Assembly: GCA_026210745.1 (NCBI GenBank)
Contig: CP110631.1
Coordinates: 496,001-560,000 of the forward strand
Length of the DNA: 64,000 bases
Direction: 5' to 3'
From: Exobasidium rhododendri
Taxonomy: Eukaryota > Basidiomycota > Exobasidiomycetes > Exobasidiales > Exobasidiaceae
The position numbers and the translations under genes were made by a program. Below the pieces are notes generated by a model. That model did no database searches. It was given only the letters and a program-made list of their open reading frames with translations, and was not told where the DNA came from. Of the stretch, positions 1 to 12,430 are shown piece by piece. Each line of letters starts with the position of its first letter. The stretch's first letter is position 1.

Positions 1-50
1 CCTCATCATCCTCTACAAATACCACTCCCATTCACACAGGCATCACACGT

Positions 51-1673
51 ATGAGGAGTGGATCGCTCAGCTCATCTGTCCTTGACGACGTTTCTGAGAG
101 GTCTTTGACGCCACGCCGATCAGCTGGTCACGACCTGGCCTCTTCTAGCAGCACACCAGCCATGTCTGTTCGAAGCGGCAGGGAGAGGTCACATCCAATC
201 AGCAGTCCCTCCAAATACATTGATCCGCGACTCCTAGCTGATCAAGATTACAAACTTACTGAACATGCTCGTTCACAAGACGCAGTGCCTGGAAAAGATC
301 AATATGCTCCCACTGGAACGTCGATCAATCATCGTAGGCAGGAGAGGATGCGAGGGGCAGGTACACATCAGATCAAGCCAAACTCTTACCACTTCAGTCG
401 GAGAAGCAGTGAAGCTTCAAGTAGTGCGTTTGGTGAACTTTCGACATCCGGCTTTCTTGAGAGGGCCTTGGCTGATCCTTCTAGTGATGTCGGGGCACAG
501 CAAGGGCAGGCAGACTCCAGGGAAGTCTTGCCCGAATGGATAGAGCAACGCCGGATGGAACGTAGGCGAGGCGCTGGTACACATGCGATCGAAAGACTAC
601 ACGTTGCATTCGGCGTAGGGAGCGCCCGACTGTCGAACGCATCTTCTACAGGCAGATCGGCAAGTATCTTGGAAGAGGGGGAGGAAGGACAAGAAGAGGA
701 AGAGGCAGAAAGAGAGGACCTACTCAGTCAAGGAGACGACACTGCCACGATCCACAGTGGCATCACGACTCCCACGCAGAGTGCACGAACACGGACTCGA
801 CAACAGGATCGAGGCACTGAAATAGACGAAATCAACTTTGGGGAGGAGTATGACGACTATCCTCACAATGACGCCGATGTCGATGCTGAAGCTGATGAAT
901 TAATGAGTGTCTCGCGGATGGAAGTTGATGCATCGACAGAGACAGACTCACCTCGATCGAGATTAGCACACGATCCCATCGAAAAGCGCAAGAGACAAGC
1001 AAGTCCACGCCGAACCGTTCAACGTAGAGCGACGAAAAGGATGCTGCTACGGAGAAAGGGAACCAATCCTCCCAAAAGAAGAGTAGTCGACATTGCTTCT
1101 ACGGCTGACTTTGATGAAACTATGGTCGGGCAAGCTGACTTGACGATGGAAGAGCAAAGAGGAGCTGCCTTTATGGCACCTGAGCCGCCCATCTGGACAT
1201 TTCCAAAGAAGCCGGTCACGATGGAAGAATTGACGAAAATGAAACAGGAAGTCAAATCCGTCGTCACCTTGGCATTGGGAAATGAAGCAGGAGTTGGTAG
1301 GGTGAAATTCAATGATGCGGACGTTTTGTATGTCACGATCAGAGACGCAATCCAAGCTGTGCAAAGAGGTCAAGCACAACCAATACAGGATGTTCTCGAT
1401 GAACTGTTGCATTCAATACGAGAGACTTTCACCTATCTATCGAAGCAATCTGCGGAGAGATCTAGACTTATTCATCACCTACAGCAAGCTAGGAAGAAGA
1501 ATCTTCAAATACGCAAACATCTCTTCAAGAAGAGGAGTCATGTTTTGCAAATACAAAGGACTATGCAAGTCCTTAAGACGCAGGAGTTGAAACGGGTTCA
1601 AAGAGAGGAAAATGAGGAGAAAAGCTTGGACTTCCTGGGTAAACTTGCGCAGGTGTCGCACGAGTGGTGCTGA
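51..1673 (+). CDS. Unknown basic/coiled-coil protein, possible inner-kinetochore Ame1/CENP-U-like
   Basis: A 540-residue reading frame. It stays open upstream to the window edge (no stop from base 3), so the true start may lie outside the window. The N-terminal half is disordered and Ser/Arg/Glu-rich, with an acidic run near residues 205-225. A short motif of the form RR-x-ER-x-RGAGTH-x-I occurs twice, near residues 94-109 and 165-179. The C-terminal 130 residues form a helical coiled coil rich in Lys, Arg and Leu (about 440-530), preceded by a Trp-Phe-Pro-Lys-Lys-Pro segment. A disordered N-terminus followed by a C-terminal Arg-rich coiled coil resembles fungal Ame1/Mis17 (CENP-U) of the COMA complex. 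I do not recognise it firmly, and another nuclear coiled-coil protein is possible. It converges on VPS4 with about 195 bp between the stops. Confidence 0.7.
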   Translation: MRSGSLSSSVLDDVSERSLTPRRSAGHDLASSSSTPAMSVRSGRERSHPISSPSKYIDPRLLADQDYKLTEHARSQDAVPGKDQYAPTGTSINHRRQERMRGAGTHQIKPNSYHFSRRSSEASSSAFGELSTSGFLERALADPSSDVGAQQGQADSREVLPEWIEQRRMERRRGAGTHAIERLHVAFGVGSARLSNASSTGRSASILEEGEEGQEEEEAEREDLLSQGDDTATIHSGITTPTQSARTRTRQQDRGTEIDEINFGEEYDDYPHNDADVDAEADELMSVSRMEVDASTETDSPRSRLAHDPIEKRKRQASPRRTVQRRATKRMLLRRKGTNPPKRRVVDIASTADFDETMVGQADLTMEEQRGAAFMAPEPPIWTFPKKPVTMEELTKMKQEVKSVVTLALGNEAGVGRVKFNDADVLYVTIRDAIQAVQRGQAQPIQDVLDELLHSIRETFTYLSKQSAERSRLIHHLQQARKKNLQIRKHLFKKRSHVLQIQRTMQVLKTQELKRVQREENEEKSLDFLGKLAQVSHEWC

Positions 1674-1868
1674 GAGCTGTACCTGTACATGTAGTATTCT
1701 TTGCATACCCTTCGTCCTATTCTGTAACATTATGATAGTACGCTGTATTCTCGAGAGCCCAACGAAAGTAAAATACAACATATAACAGAAACAAAGCGAG
1801 GGAGGGGAGAAAGGGGGGGGGGAGAGAGACATCGGAAGGCAAAGATGCGCAGAAAATGTATGATTCGT

Positions 1869-3432
<1,564 letters not shown>

Positions 3433-3730
3433 TGTGTGATTGGGTCAAGGTGATGGTGTCAAGCACTAAGACCTGGAGAACTCTAAGGAGAAGTGAGAGA
3501 GGTGAAAGGTAAGAAGAGTACTTTCTGGGAAAGTAAAAGGGAGTGTTGGGCTATATCATCTAGGTAGCCATTTGTGGCGGATGGAGGGTTGAACTGTGGT
3601 CGACCAAGCCAAGCCAAGAGGTAGACACGTGTTTTTAGGGTGTTGGACTTTATGGACCTTTCTTCTCGCTACCCACCCTACAGGTGTACTCTCCCTTTGA
3701 CCTTACTCGACTCGTACGTCTACAGAAAAG

Positions 3731-5592
3731 ATGCCCCTGACACTACTTCCGATCATTTTTAGTGGGTCGGGCAGCAATCTGTATCCTCTTTGTGATCCGT
3801 CAACATCCACATCTTCAGCTTCCAAAGCGCTCTTGCCAGTAGCTAACAGACCTCTGATTGCATTTGCCTTGCAGAACCTTCTCTCGACCGGCTTGACATC
3901 ATGTCTGCTCCTCGCACCTTCCTCGCAGCATGCCGCCATCAGCAAAGCACTATCGTCTGTCAGACTTGTTCCCCCTTTCTCACCTGCTGTATCTGGTGAC
4001 AAGAGGAAGGCCAGAGAGACTAAAGAAGAGAAGAAAACCACTAGCATTGCCATAGTCGACAGTCTATCACTTAATACAATCGACGCAACAACGATGAAGG
4101 TTGAATTGCTTCCTTTGGGCCCATACGACGGGAAGAGTGATGCAGTACATCTAGAAGGGTTCAGGAGGAGTATTTTTGGTACGGCTGAATTGCTTCGATG
4201 GGTAGCCTCGCTAGGAAAGCTCGAAGCAGACCCACTGGTGATGCCCATAGATATGATCAATCCCTCAATGCCATTGAACAGTCTAATCAACTTGTACGTC
4301 AATGCTCAAGCCAGCATACATGGCAGTCCTACAGCATGCTGTGCTCTATATGAGCGGGCAGCCGGGGATGGCACAGGACGAGAGCGCGAGAGAGACGGTG
4401 AGTAAAGCATAAGGTATGAAAATTGTGATGTTATGCTGATAAGGGGAGGAATTGTCTTCTATCTAGGGCCCCCGCGAATGATCTCAGCGTACGCCGTGAA
4501 TGCAGAGGAGGAAAGTCGACTACTGATTCTCCGTGAAGCCGACCTCAGTGAAGATATGACTTTTCGAAGATCACTCTTGCAAGCCTATCCACAATTACGG
4601 CTGTCGACTCGCCTGCTTGACTCGCATGCATATATCCTGAACAGAGTGCAAGTCATTCCACTTCTAGAAGCGAATCCTACACTGACAAGCTTGCGAGAAC
4701 ATGTTCTTCCTTTGATCGCGAAAGCAAGCTGGATGAAGGGACTCAAGCAGAAGGCGAATTGGTCTACTGCAGGCAAAGAAGATGGAGACAGAGAAGCAGA
4801 ATCGGACGATGAGAGTATCTCCAAGCGTCTTGCAAAGATGAGCAAGGACACAACGCTGAACCGACAAATGATAGAAAGGAGCTCGACGCAGTGCTATAAA
4901 CCAGAACCAGAAGAGCGCAGCAATGAGCTGGGTGCCATTCGATGCTTGACCGTTGTCTCTCGTCTGCAAGGGTCAGACGACGGTGGTCTCCCTCGGTTCG
5001 TGGCGAGAGCAAATACAGTGCCGACGTATCTAGAGTGCAATCGATGGCTTCTCAAAGCGCTGTCTCAGAATACCATTTTCACCTCAACGTTTGCCATACC
5101 GATCGTCATGACGGACACAGTCGAAGCGGCGGCGACGACGCCCTCCTCTACCGCTGGTACGGGCGAGGTCATGCAAGCTGCTTCAGCGCAGATCTCGAAT
5201 GACTCCATCATCGGGGTGGGCGTGAGGATAGGTGATCGTGCAAGTATCAAGAGGACTGTGGTCGGGAATAGGTGTGAAATAGCGAGGGGAGCAAGACTAG
5301 CTGGGTGTGTGTTGCTGGATGGTAGCAGGGTGATGGAGAAGTGAGTAGGGATCTTTGCTATATTTGAAAGCGCTGCTCAGAGTAGCTGATCTCTTTTCCA
5401 CGCTCCTTCAGCGCACGATTGGAGAATGTGATCGTGTGTGCAGGCGCAGTCATAGGAGAGAGGAGCACACTCAAAGAATGCGATGTGGGGCCAGGCGTAT
5501 CGATAGCTGCAGATACGAATGCCAAGAATGAGAAGCTTGTAGGCGATCAAATGGATGGGAGCGACGATGACGATGATGGGGAGGATCAATAA
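3731..5592 (+). CDS. GCD1: Translation initiation factor eIF2B gamma subunit (GCD1-like)
   Basis: Three exons: 3731-4397, 4467-5340 and 5412-5592, joined in frame to give 573 residues. The N-terminal part is a nucleotidyltransferase-like fold (PIIFSGSGSNLYPL start, then KALLPVANRPLI, the eIF2B-gamma/epsilon version of the pyrophosphorylase site). The C-terminal part contains left-handed beta-helix hexapeptides (for example IGVGVRIGDRAS, VGNRCEIARGARLAGCVL, and NVIVCAGAVIGERS after the second splice). The protein is a catalytic-subcomplex subunit of the guanine-nucleotide exchange factor that recharges eIF2 with GTP. The middle holds a low-complexity acidic/lysine insert near residues 90-110. 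The tail ends in an Asp/Glu run. Its stop lies 53 bp from the stop of the convergent SDR gene. Confidence 0.9.
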
Positions 5593-5645
5593 TAAATTTG
5601 TGTATATTTGTGTTCGCATTCCTGTTATTGGGGGAAAATGGCGAG

Positions 5646-6782
5646 CTACATGGTTTCTAGAACAATGACGACGTCTTCTCGGATGGCTTCATCAGTATAG
5701 TCCCTCTTTGCCTTCCACCCGAAATCTCTTTCACCCCGTTTCGCTTGGCATCGAACAGTGGTACGACAAGGCCACATGGGAGTACGAGCATCCACCTCGC
5801 CGTCTGCTTGTGATCGAGCCGCATCCTCTATTCTTACTCCCTTTGCATTTGGGTCGACAGCGGGCACTGGGACGCTCATAGTCTCTGCAGTCGACACCTT
5901 GCCGGCTTCCAAGAGAGTCTTGCCTATCACTTCAGCAATGTGTCTAAACTCGACGACTCGATCATTGTAGGAAGCAAAATAATAGTTGGTCGATTTGTCT
6001 GCTGCATCATCATCATCATCATCAGCTGATGGTGTAGCCAAGTACTTCCTGATAATCTCAACGATGAGGTCGGAGCAGTCCTCAATGTGCACTGCAGGCC
6101 AACTATTCGTTCCTTTGCCTGTGTAGGTTGCTCTGCCATTGTGAAGCGATTTCTTGACCATATCCGGGACCATGATTGAGGTAGATCGTTCGGGACCAGC
6201 GCCTTTTCCCCATACGAGGACCGGACTAACGATGGCTCCACAGATCTGCTTCGATCGGAATGCCTTTTCGATGCTTAGGTCAATTTCGCGATGAGGGGCG
6301 CTGTCAGGGATACTGGCAATCGATTCAATACTTGTGTCGTCGTAATTTGGCGTTTCGGAGTGCTCACCATGCACCCTCGACTCTAGCACTTGCGCACCGG
6401 AAGCATGAACGAGAATTCCCTTTTTGTTGTTGTTCTTCTTGCCTTCAGATAGGCCTTCGTTGATTGCGTTCGTTAGCTGTAAGTCGTCAGAAGTGGCCAG
6501 CTGCACGCAACAATCCACCCTTGCTGATAGCTTTTTCACTTCAGAATACCAATGCGATGCTGAGCTTCTATCGATGATGGGTATTTCAACTTCTATTTTT
6601 GATTTTCCTTCTCCTCCTTTTTGTATCTCATCGATCCATCGTTGAACAATATTCTTCTTGGAAGACGATGCGACTGGGATGACGAATTCTTTCAGGCTTG
6701 ACGATGGAGAAGCTAGGAGTTGATGGAGAACGTGTCCTCCTACGAAACCAGTCGCTCCTAGAAAGAGGATGCTGTCTGACAT
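5646..6782 (-). CDS. Extended SDR / NAD(P)-dependent epimerase-like protein
   Basis: A single-exon gene of 378 residues. I start it at the Met of MSDSILFLGATGFVGG (base 6782); an upstream in-frame Met adds 12 non-conserved residues. The GATGFVGGHVL segment is the GxxGxxG dinucleotide-binding motif at the N-terminus of a Rossmann fold. The later segment SPVLVWGKGAGPERS and the SWPAVHIEDCSDL segment match extended SDR/NAD-dependent epimerase-dehydratase proteins of the type many fungi keep as uncharacterised oxidoreductases. The catalytic YxxxK is not obvious, so it may be an atypical member. An Asp-rich stretch (GAT/GAC repeat) near residue 265 is lineage-specific. The substrate is unknown. 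Confidence 0.85.
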   Translation of the reverse strand: MSDSILFLGATGFVGGHVLHQLLASPSSSLKEFVIPVASSSKKNIVQRWIDEIQKGGEGKSKIEVEIPIIDRSSASHWYSEVKKLSARVDCCVQLATSDDLQLTNAINEGLSEGKKNNNKKGILVHASGAQVLESRVHGEHSETPNYDDTSIESIASIPDSAPHREIDLSIEKAFRSKQICGAIVSPVLVWGKGAGPERSTSIMVPDMVKKSLHNGRATYTGKGTNSWPAVHIEDCSDLIVEIIRKYLATPSADDDDDDAADKSTNYYFASYNDRVVEFRHIAEVIGKTLLEAGKVSTAETMSVPVPAVDPNAKGVRIEDAARSQADGEVDARTPMWPCRTTVRCQAKRGERDFGWKAKRDYTDEAIREDVVIVLETM

Positions 6783-7801
6783 TGCTATATTATTGTAGAG
6801 GCAAATGCTATAAATCAAGTGTGAAATCCGACAAAGGCTCCAAGGAAGGAAGTGCGAATGGCAAGCTGTGATTCTCTTCGTCTGTTAGATTTTTAGAGAA
6901 CAAGGGACGCTTTCTACAACTTCATACACGAGGACTGTGGAGGCGTCATACGGCCGTAATTGCGGTTTTCGATTTATCCGCTCGGGGAACACCCCGGATA
7001 AAATTTTGCATCTCGCCATTCCCATGAAATTTCGTAGGCGACGGCTATCTCACCGGACGGACTCTGCTGGAAATCTTCTTCACGGTAGAACTCTCTTCCG
7101 CTTCATTAGAGAAGTACAGGTACAAAATGTGAGAATCTTGAGGATGTGTAGCAACCGAATGCATCGATTGATGATGCCCACCTTGTAAATCAAAAACTCT
7201 GCCAAGTACTTTTCGCAAAAAATGATTTCCAGCGTCTCTACGTTCTATCAGCGAAAATTCTTTCTTTTTTCCTTTGTCCAGTCTGCAGGAAGTTGAAGCG
7301 CAAGAAGACGTTGATCTTGTTTCTCGCACTGATGTAGTATTGGTTGGATCTACAAGTACATGGGATAAGGCTCAGAGCGAGCGATGCAGAGCTAAAGAAA
7401 GCGTCATGGATGCAACGAGGCTGTGAGAAGAGAGGAAAAGAAGAGGCGAGGAGGAGGAGAAAGCGAAAATTGGGAAGAGAAAAAGGAGAAATGCTGAGAA
7501 ACAATGACTAAGAGTGAGGGAAGGATGATATGCCACACTGATTCACCAACAGTGAATGAAGAGATGGATGGGAGAACTTGGAATGAAGCAGCTCAAAGAT
7601 GAGATAGAGTGTGATGAACGATTCGCTTTTGTTGTCGTTGATGATGGTGTGGAAACTGGAGCCCTGTAGCGGCATGTCACCTTTTTGTGTCTTGTGTCTT
7701 GAATGTGAAAGGCATGGCCGCTGGAATTGCAAGAAGTCTTGACGGAAGATTGATCTCCTTCTTTTAGATAGTGGGCCGTCTCAAACGCTCTCACATCAGC
7801 A
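6783..7801. other. Intergenic, 1.0 kb, no supported gene
   Basis: This gap lies between the start of the SDR gene and the stop of the CSL gene, both on the minus strand. It would hold the SDR promoter and the CSL 3' region. Only short overlapping frames without recognisable domains are present. A purine-rich stretch occurs at about 7380-7500. I see no tRNA-like fold. Confidence 0.5.
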
Positions 7802-10800
7802 TCAATAGAACAGCGAGGTGGGAAAGATGACACCATCGCTTCTGACGATGATGATGGGCGCTCTTTCACGCGGTGAGCCAAATTCATCGAGGGCCGGAGG
7901 TGGGTCGCAATAGATTGTCGTTGCATTCTTCACCATGACTCGCGTGCTTCTCCAATCACCAAAATAGATGAACAGATTGTTGTTGAAGTTCTCGCCTGTC
8001 AAGGTGATGAAGTCGCCGTTGTTGTTGTTGTTGTTGTTGTTGTTGTTGCTGCTGCTACTGCTGCCCTTACCCTGAGTTGCTTTGTGTCCCGGTCGAGCCG
8101 TCGAACCGCAGCCGTCATTTTTCGACGGAGAGGAAGAGGAGCTCTTAGGGCCCGTGAAGCTGTGCACCACCGGCATAGGCGTAATCGAAGAAGCAGGGGC
8201 AGGTACGTTGATGAGGTGTGCAATACCTTGATCCGAATGCTCCATCTTTGTCTTGATACCACCCACCAACTTGTTCGGCACGTAAAACGTGTGCCGAGCA
8301 ATGTCTGTCCCGACAATCGTCCAAATATCTGAGTCGTGGACATCAACAGACCAAGAAGAACCATTTGGAACACCGAGCGAAGACGTCTCCGAAGTAGTAA
8401 GAGAATTGGCAAATGAATCGGTCCGACGTAGGGAAAGGCCGGAAATGTCGAGAGGCGAATGGACTGCAAAGGATGACTGCATGGCTGCCTGTTGTTGTTG
8501 ATGATGAGGAGAGAATGTGTGGTGGTGAAGGTGATGTTGGTGCTGCTGCTGCTGCTGCTGCTGGCTCAGCTGCTGTGGAGGGCCAAGTTGATTCTGCATG
8601 CCCAAGATGGAGAGTGACTGCCCTCTTCTCCGAACCTTGGTCGCGTTGATACTCAGACGGTCCTTTTGTACGACGACAGAAGATGAAACCCTACGTGGTC
8701 GCTTCGACTTTCCTCCGTCTTCATCACCAGACAGTGCTCGTAGACCTAATGCTTCGTCGTCTTGATCTCCTGGCAGTGTTTTGTGGTGTTGCATGGAAGA
8801 GTTCAGGCTGCCATTCAGACTGCTCATCGATCCTGAAGAGGGTGTCGTTCCTCCTCTCTTCTGATTTTGACTCAAGGCAAATCTAGTTTGAGCTGCTGCT
8901 TGAGCTGCTGCTGCAGACGCAGTGTTTGAATCGGGAGAGATGGGAAAGCTCATCGGTGTGAGGGGCGTGGTGGGCGTGGAGGGCCCACTCATACTGACAG
9001 TCACCCATTGTCGAGGTTTCAGCGGTTTTCGCAATCCAACATCTTCATTCAAGCACCCGAGAAAGTGTCCGCTTTGTCCTGGGCTAGTCATTTCTCGATT
9101 CTCGGCAATAGGCGCAGGTGCATTCGGATCTTCCAACACTTCAAAGGCAATCTTGTGTAGTTGCGAGACTGGATCACCCAATGTCTCAAGGCTCGGATCG
9201 AATTTGCCACCAGCAGAAGCAGTGAAAGGGGACTGACTACCTCCCACCACGGTTGTACCGCGATCTACCTTGCGGATCACCATGATCGGACTTACCACAG
9301 CCGTATTCAGACACTGTAGCACGACCGCTTGATTGTAGCAGATCGGTGGACCTTGTCCGCTTGCTGATAGTGGGAAAACATTGATGGGCGGCGGGGGAAA
9401 GCCAGGGATAGGTGGAGGATTGCCAGTGATGTTACTTGACGACGTACTTGCAAATTCAACATGCGGATCGACCAGGTAGATGATGAAGGGATCCCAGCTG
9501 GACATTTTTGCAACGAAGCAGGACGAAGGCGGCTCCCCCGGTTGTGGCACATTGGACTTCAGATCACTCTTCAAAAAGGGCTCTCCATCGGATCCCTTGA
9601 ACCAGGTGGGTGCACCCGAAACACAAAGGTATCGAGTGGAGACGGTCTGAGATCGCAATCGATGAAACAGAGAGATCGTCGAGCCATGATTGACCGAGAC
9701 TGAGAACGTGAAGGAGAGAAAGAGAGAAGAAGAAAGGTATGCGATCAATTGACATTGCTCTCTCCTCACTCTACTCCTTTTTTCCTCTCACTCACGATCT
9801 GATTGCCTCGTGCTTTGACGCTTCTTGCTCGGCTTACTGATCACCTTGATCGGCTTACTGGCAAACGTTCCGAGCGACTTACGGTCAGAGGCAGTCAAGC
9901 CAGGCACGGTGATATGTATCAGAGCTTCACAGTGTCGCCTCTTTTCGTCCGAGTCGTTGATAAAGAGCTGTCTGCCAATCGAGCGACCACTGATGGCCAT
10001 CTCCGAGGAAGGGTTGCCCACGTCAATCAGTCTTCCACTATTCGAAGCCCATTCCAGTGGGCATTCCTGCATGTTCCCCTCCCCGCTCATGGAGATACTT
10101 AGGCGAGGTGGTGTCAAGACGGTCGGTTCGAGCATCTCATTGCCTTCTCCACTACTTCCATCGTGACAGGAGCTCCACCAACTACTGCCAACGAGCAGGA
10201 CCATCGGAGGTGGACAAAGGAACCTTTTTTCTTGCCCGTAACTCTTCTGCGCTACTTTACTCGTCATGATCAGTACGCTTCTCTCCCCTAGACCCAAACG
10301 ACTCGGTGTAGCCAAGTAATTGCTCAACACCTCTTGAATGAATGGCGTGCAGTCTTGTAAGTTCTGTGCAGTCTCATCGTCGTTGTTCGAGGCGAAGGGA
10401 GTGTACTGCTGATAGATGTCTGGTCGGATCTGCGGTCTACTTCTGATCATCACGTTGGACGCATTTTGGTGATGAAGTTGATGAATATTTTGCGGATATT
10501 GATGTGGTGATTGCTGCTGCTGCTGACGCTGGAGCTGAAGTGACGCGGACAAGAGCTGTATCTGCCCTTGAGAGGAGTGATGACGCTGCATACTTGGCTT
10601 GACGTTCGCTTCCTCTTCCTCTACGATCGTAGGAGTCGTGTGTCCCCGTGGAAGGCGAGCAGAAGAGCTTGTGTCTGACTGAGCACTTGAACTGATCTGC
10701 GCGTTCGTGGCCATGGCTGCCGATAGACGGTGATCAGTGTAATCGAAATCAACCAGATTCGTCGACGGTGAGTTGAACGCGCTCAGACTTGTCGGACTTT

Positions 10801-12430
10801 CTTGGTTCGTTTGATGGACGGGCGACTGCTTCGAAAACATGATGGATTCCCGCATCTGTTGCAATCGCTGAGGCGTGGAGATGAGCCTCTTTTGAGATCC
10901 CTGTCGAACTTGTTGAAAGGACGGATGGTTGGCTTGTTGTTGTTGTTGTTGCGGTGTTTGCAATCGCTGGTGCTGTTGGAATTGACTGGAATTGTCAGAA
11001 CTGGAGGGTGATGCTGATGCCAACCAAGATGGTTGCGAATGGCTCGAACCAGGTTGATTGGCATGATGGAAGAAGCTTTCCTGGGAAGATTCGCATTGTG
11101 ACCCCGCAAGATAGTTGTCGCTATTCGACATTGCTGGAAGTTCGTAGATGCTAGAGCCGCTGTGCAGACTTGCTCCGCTCGCACTCGAAACGGGTCTCAT
11201 CTGCTCTGATGAATAGCTTCGGGAGGGATGTGGAATGCTCAAGCCTGTGCTTTGGAACATTCCAGATTGCCCACTTGATGGCGCCTCACTGAGCGTTGCA
11301 TCGTCAATGTGTAGCGGGGACAGCAGACTGGAAGAATCGTACTGATGCAGGCTAGAGGACTGTGATGATGGAAGGCGCAAGCTTTCATGCTGCTGTTGCT
11401 GCTGCTGCCACGTCGGGCTCGGAGCAGGCTGACTATCCTGAAAGTGGCCCTGACTATAGCTCGATGACGCATTCGGTGTGCTGGACTCATGTCCGACCCA
11501 CGTCGGATTTGTGTAGGATCGAAGGTGTGTGTCGTCTAATTGAAGAGCAGCCAGCTTCTTCACACGATGCGTCGAAAGATGGGGATCAGAATGCTGACTT
11601 GATTCCATGTCGAACGGCGTCGACGTTTGACCTTGCTGATGATACGGAGCATTCACTTGGTGCTGGTAAGGGAGGCCATGCCTATCACCGGCGCTGCTCC
11701 CATTTGCAAAGCCGGCTCCACTCGTGCCTCCGTAAATGTCGTACTGTGCCTCTGCATACACTGAAGAGGTGGCAGAATTCGAACGACCGTATCCGTGTTG
11801 TTGTTGATTCTCGTTTGTGCTGACAGGAATTTGGATATAGGAGAGGGGCATTATCGAAGGATTACCTCCCGGATCGCTAGGCAGGTCAACACCCATCCCC
11901 GTCATTATTACCGCTGCAGGATGGGAGTCCGCGCTCTGGAGGTAAGCGCTTCCCTCTACTCCGGCATCTAGATATTCGTGCTGTATTGATTGTTGACTGG
12001 AGGCGATTTGGGAGCCTCCAAAAGCGCTGCTTAACGTCGAAACACTTGCCCTCGAAGGAGTATGGTGGCCCTGCCAGTGATGCGGTGATGAAGTTGAGGT
12101 GGAAGGAGGTGTTGTAGTAGATGAATATGAGTTTGGAAGATGTGTCAACTGCTGCTGTGATTGGTGTGAATGATATGGAGGCATTTGTTGCGTTGAATAC
12201 ATGCCTTGATTCTGCTGTGAAGAGGATGATTGCGACAGTGCTTGTTCTTGTTGTTGCTGTTGTTGGTGGTGGTGGTGGTGGTGGTGATGTTGAAGTTGAT
12301 GTTGATGTGGTTGCTGCTGCTGCAAGTCGAAAGGCTCATTGAGTGAGGGATGAAGAGATTGCTGAAAGTACGGTTGCGATGGCTGGGGATCTGGGTGTAT
12401 CCCTGCAGGCCAGTCATCGATGGACGACAT
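7802..12430 (-). CDS. CSL (CBF1/Su(H)/LAG-1) family transcription factor
   Basis: Two exons, 9796-12430 and 7802-9699, joined in frame to give 1510 residues. The splice falls inside the Rel-homology DNA-binding domain and restores ISKPSKKRQS followed by SLFHRLRSQTVSTRYL, the CSL signature. Order: a Gln/Ser/His-rich disordered N-terminus (1 to about 690); LAG1 DNA-binding domain (about 695-910); beta-trefoil starting near 920 (ending with the segment WTIVGTDIARHTFY after a long low-complexity insert of about 240 residues with polyGln and polyAla); then a TIG/IPT domain at the C-terminus with a second Ser/Asn-rich insert (AAC repeats). Fungal CSL proteins (S. pombe Cbf11 and Cbf12 classes) bind GTGRGAA sites without Notch. 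The very long N-terminus is closest to the Cbf12 style. Its upstream region is the 5.7-kb gap shared with the Zn2Cys6-PAS gene. Confidence 0.95.
8019..8058 (-). repeat. AAC trinucleotide repeat encoding polyAsn in the CSL gene
   Basis: A run of GTT on the plus strand reads as AAC (Asn) codons in the CSL coding strand, followed by AGC serine codons. It sits in the linker just before the TIG domain. It is probably a length-variable coding microsatellite. Confidence 0.85.
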
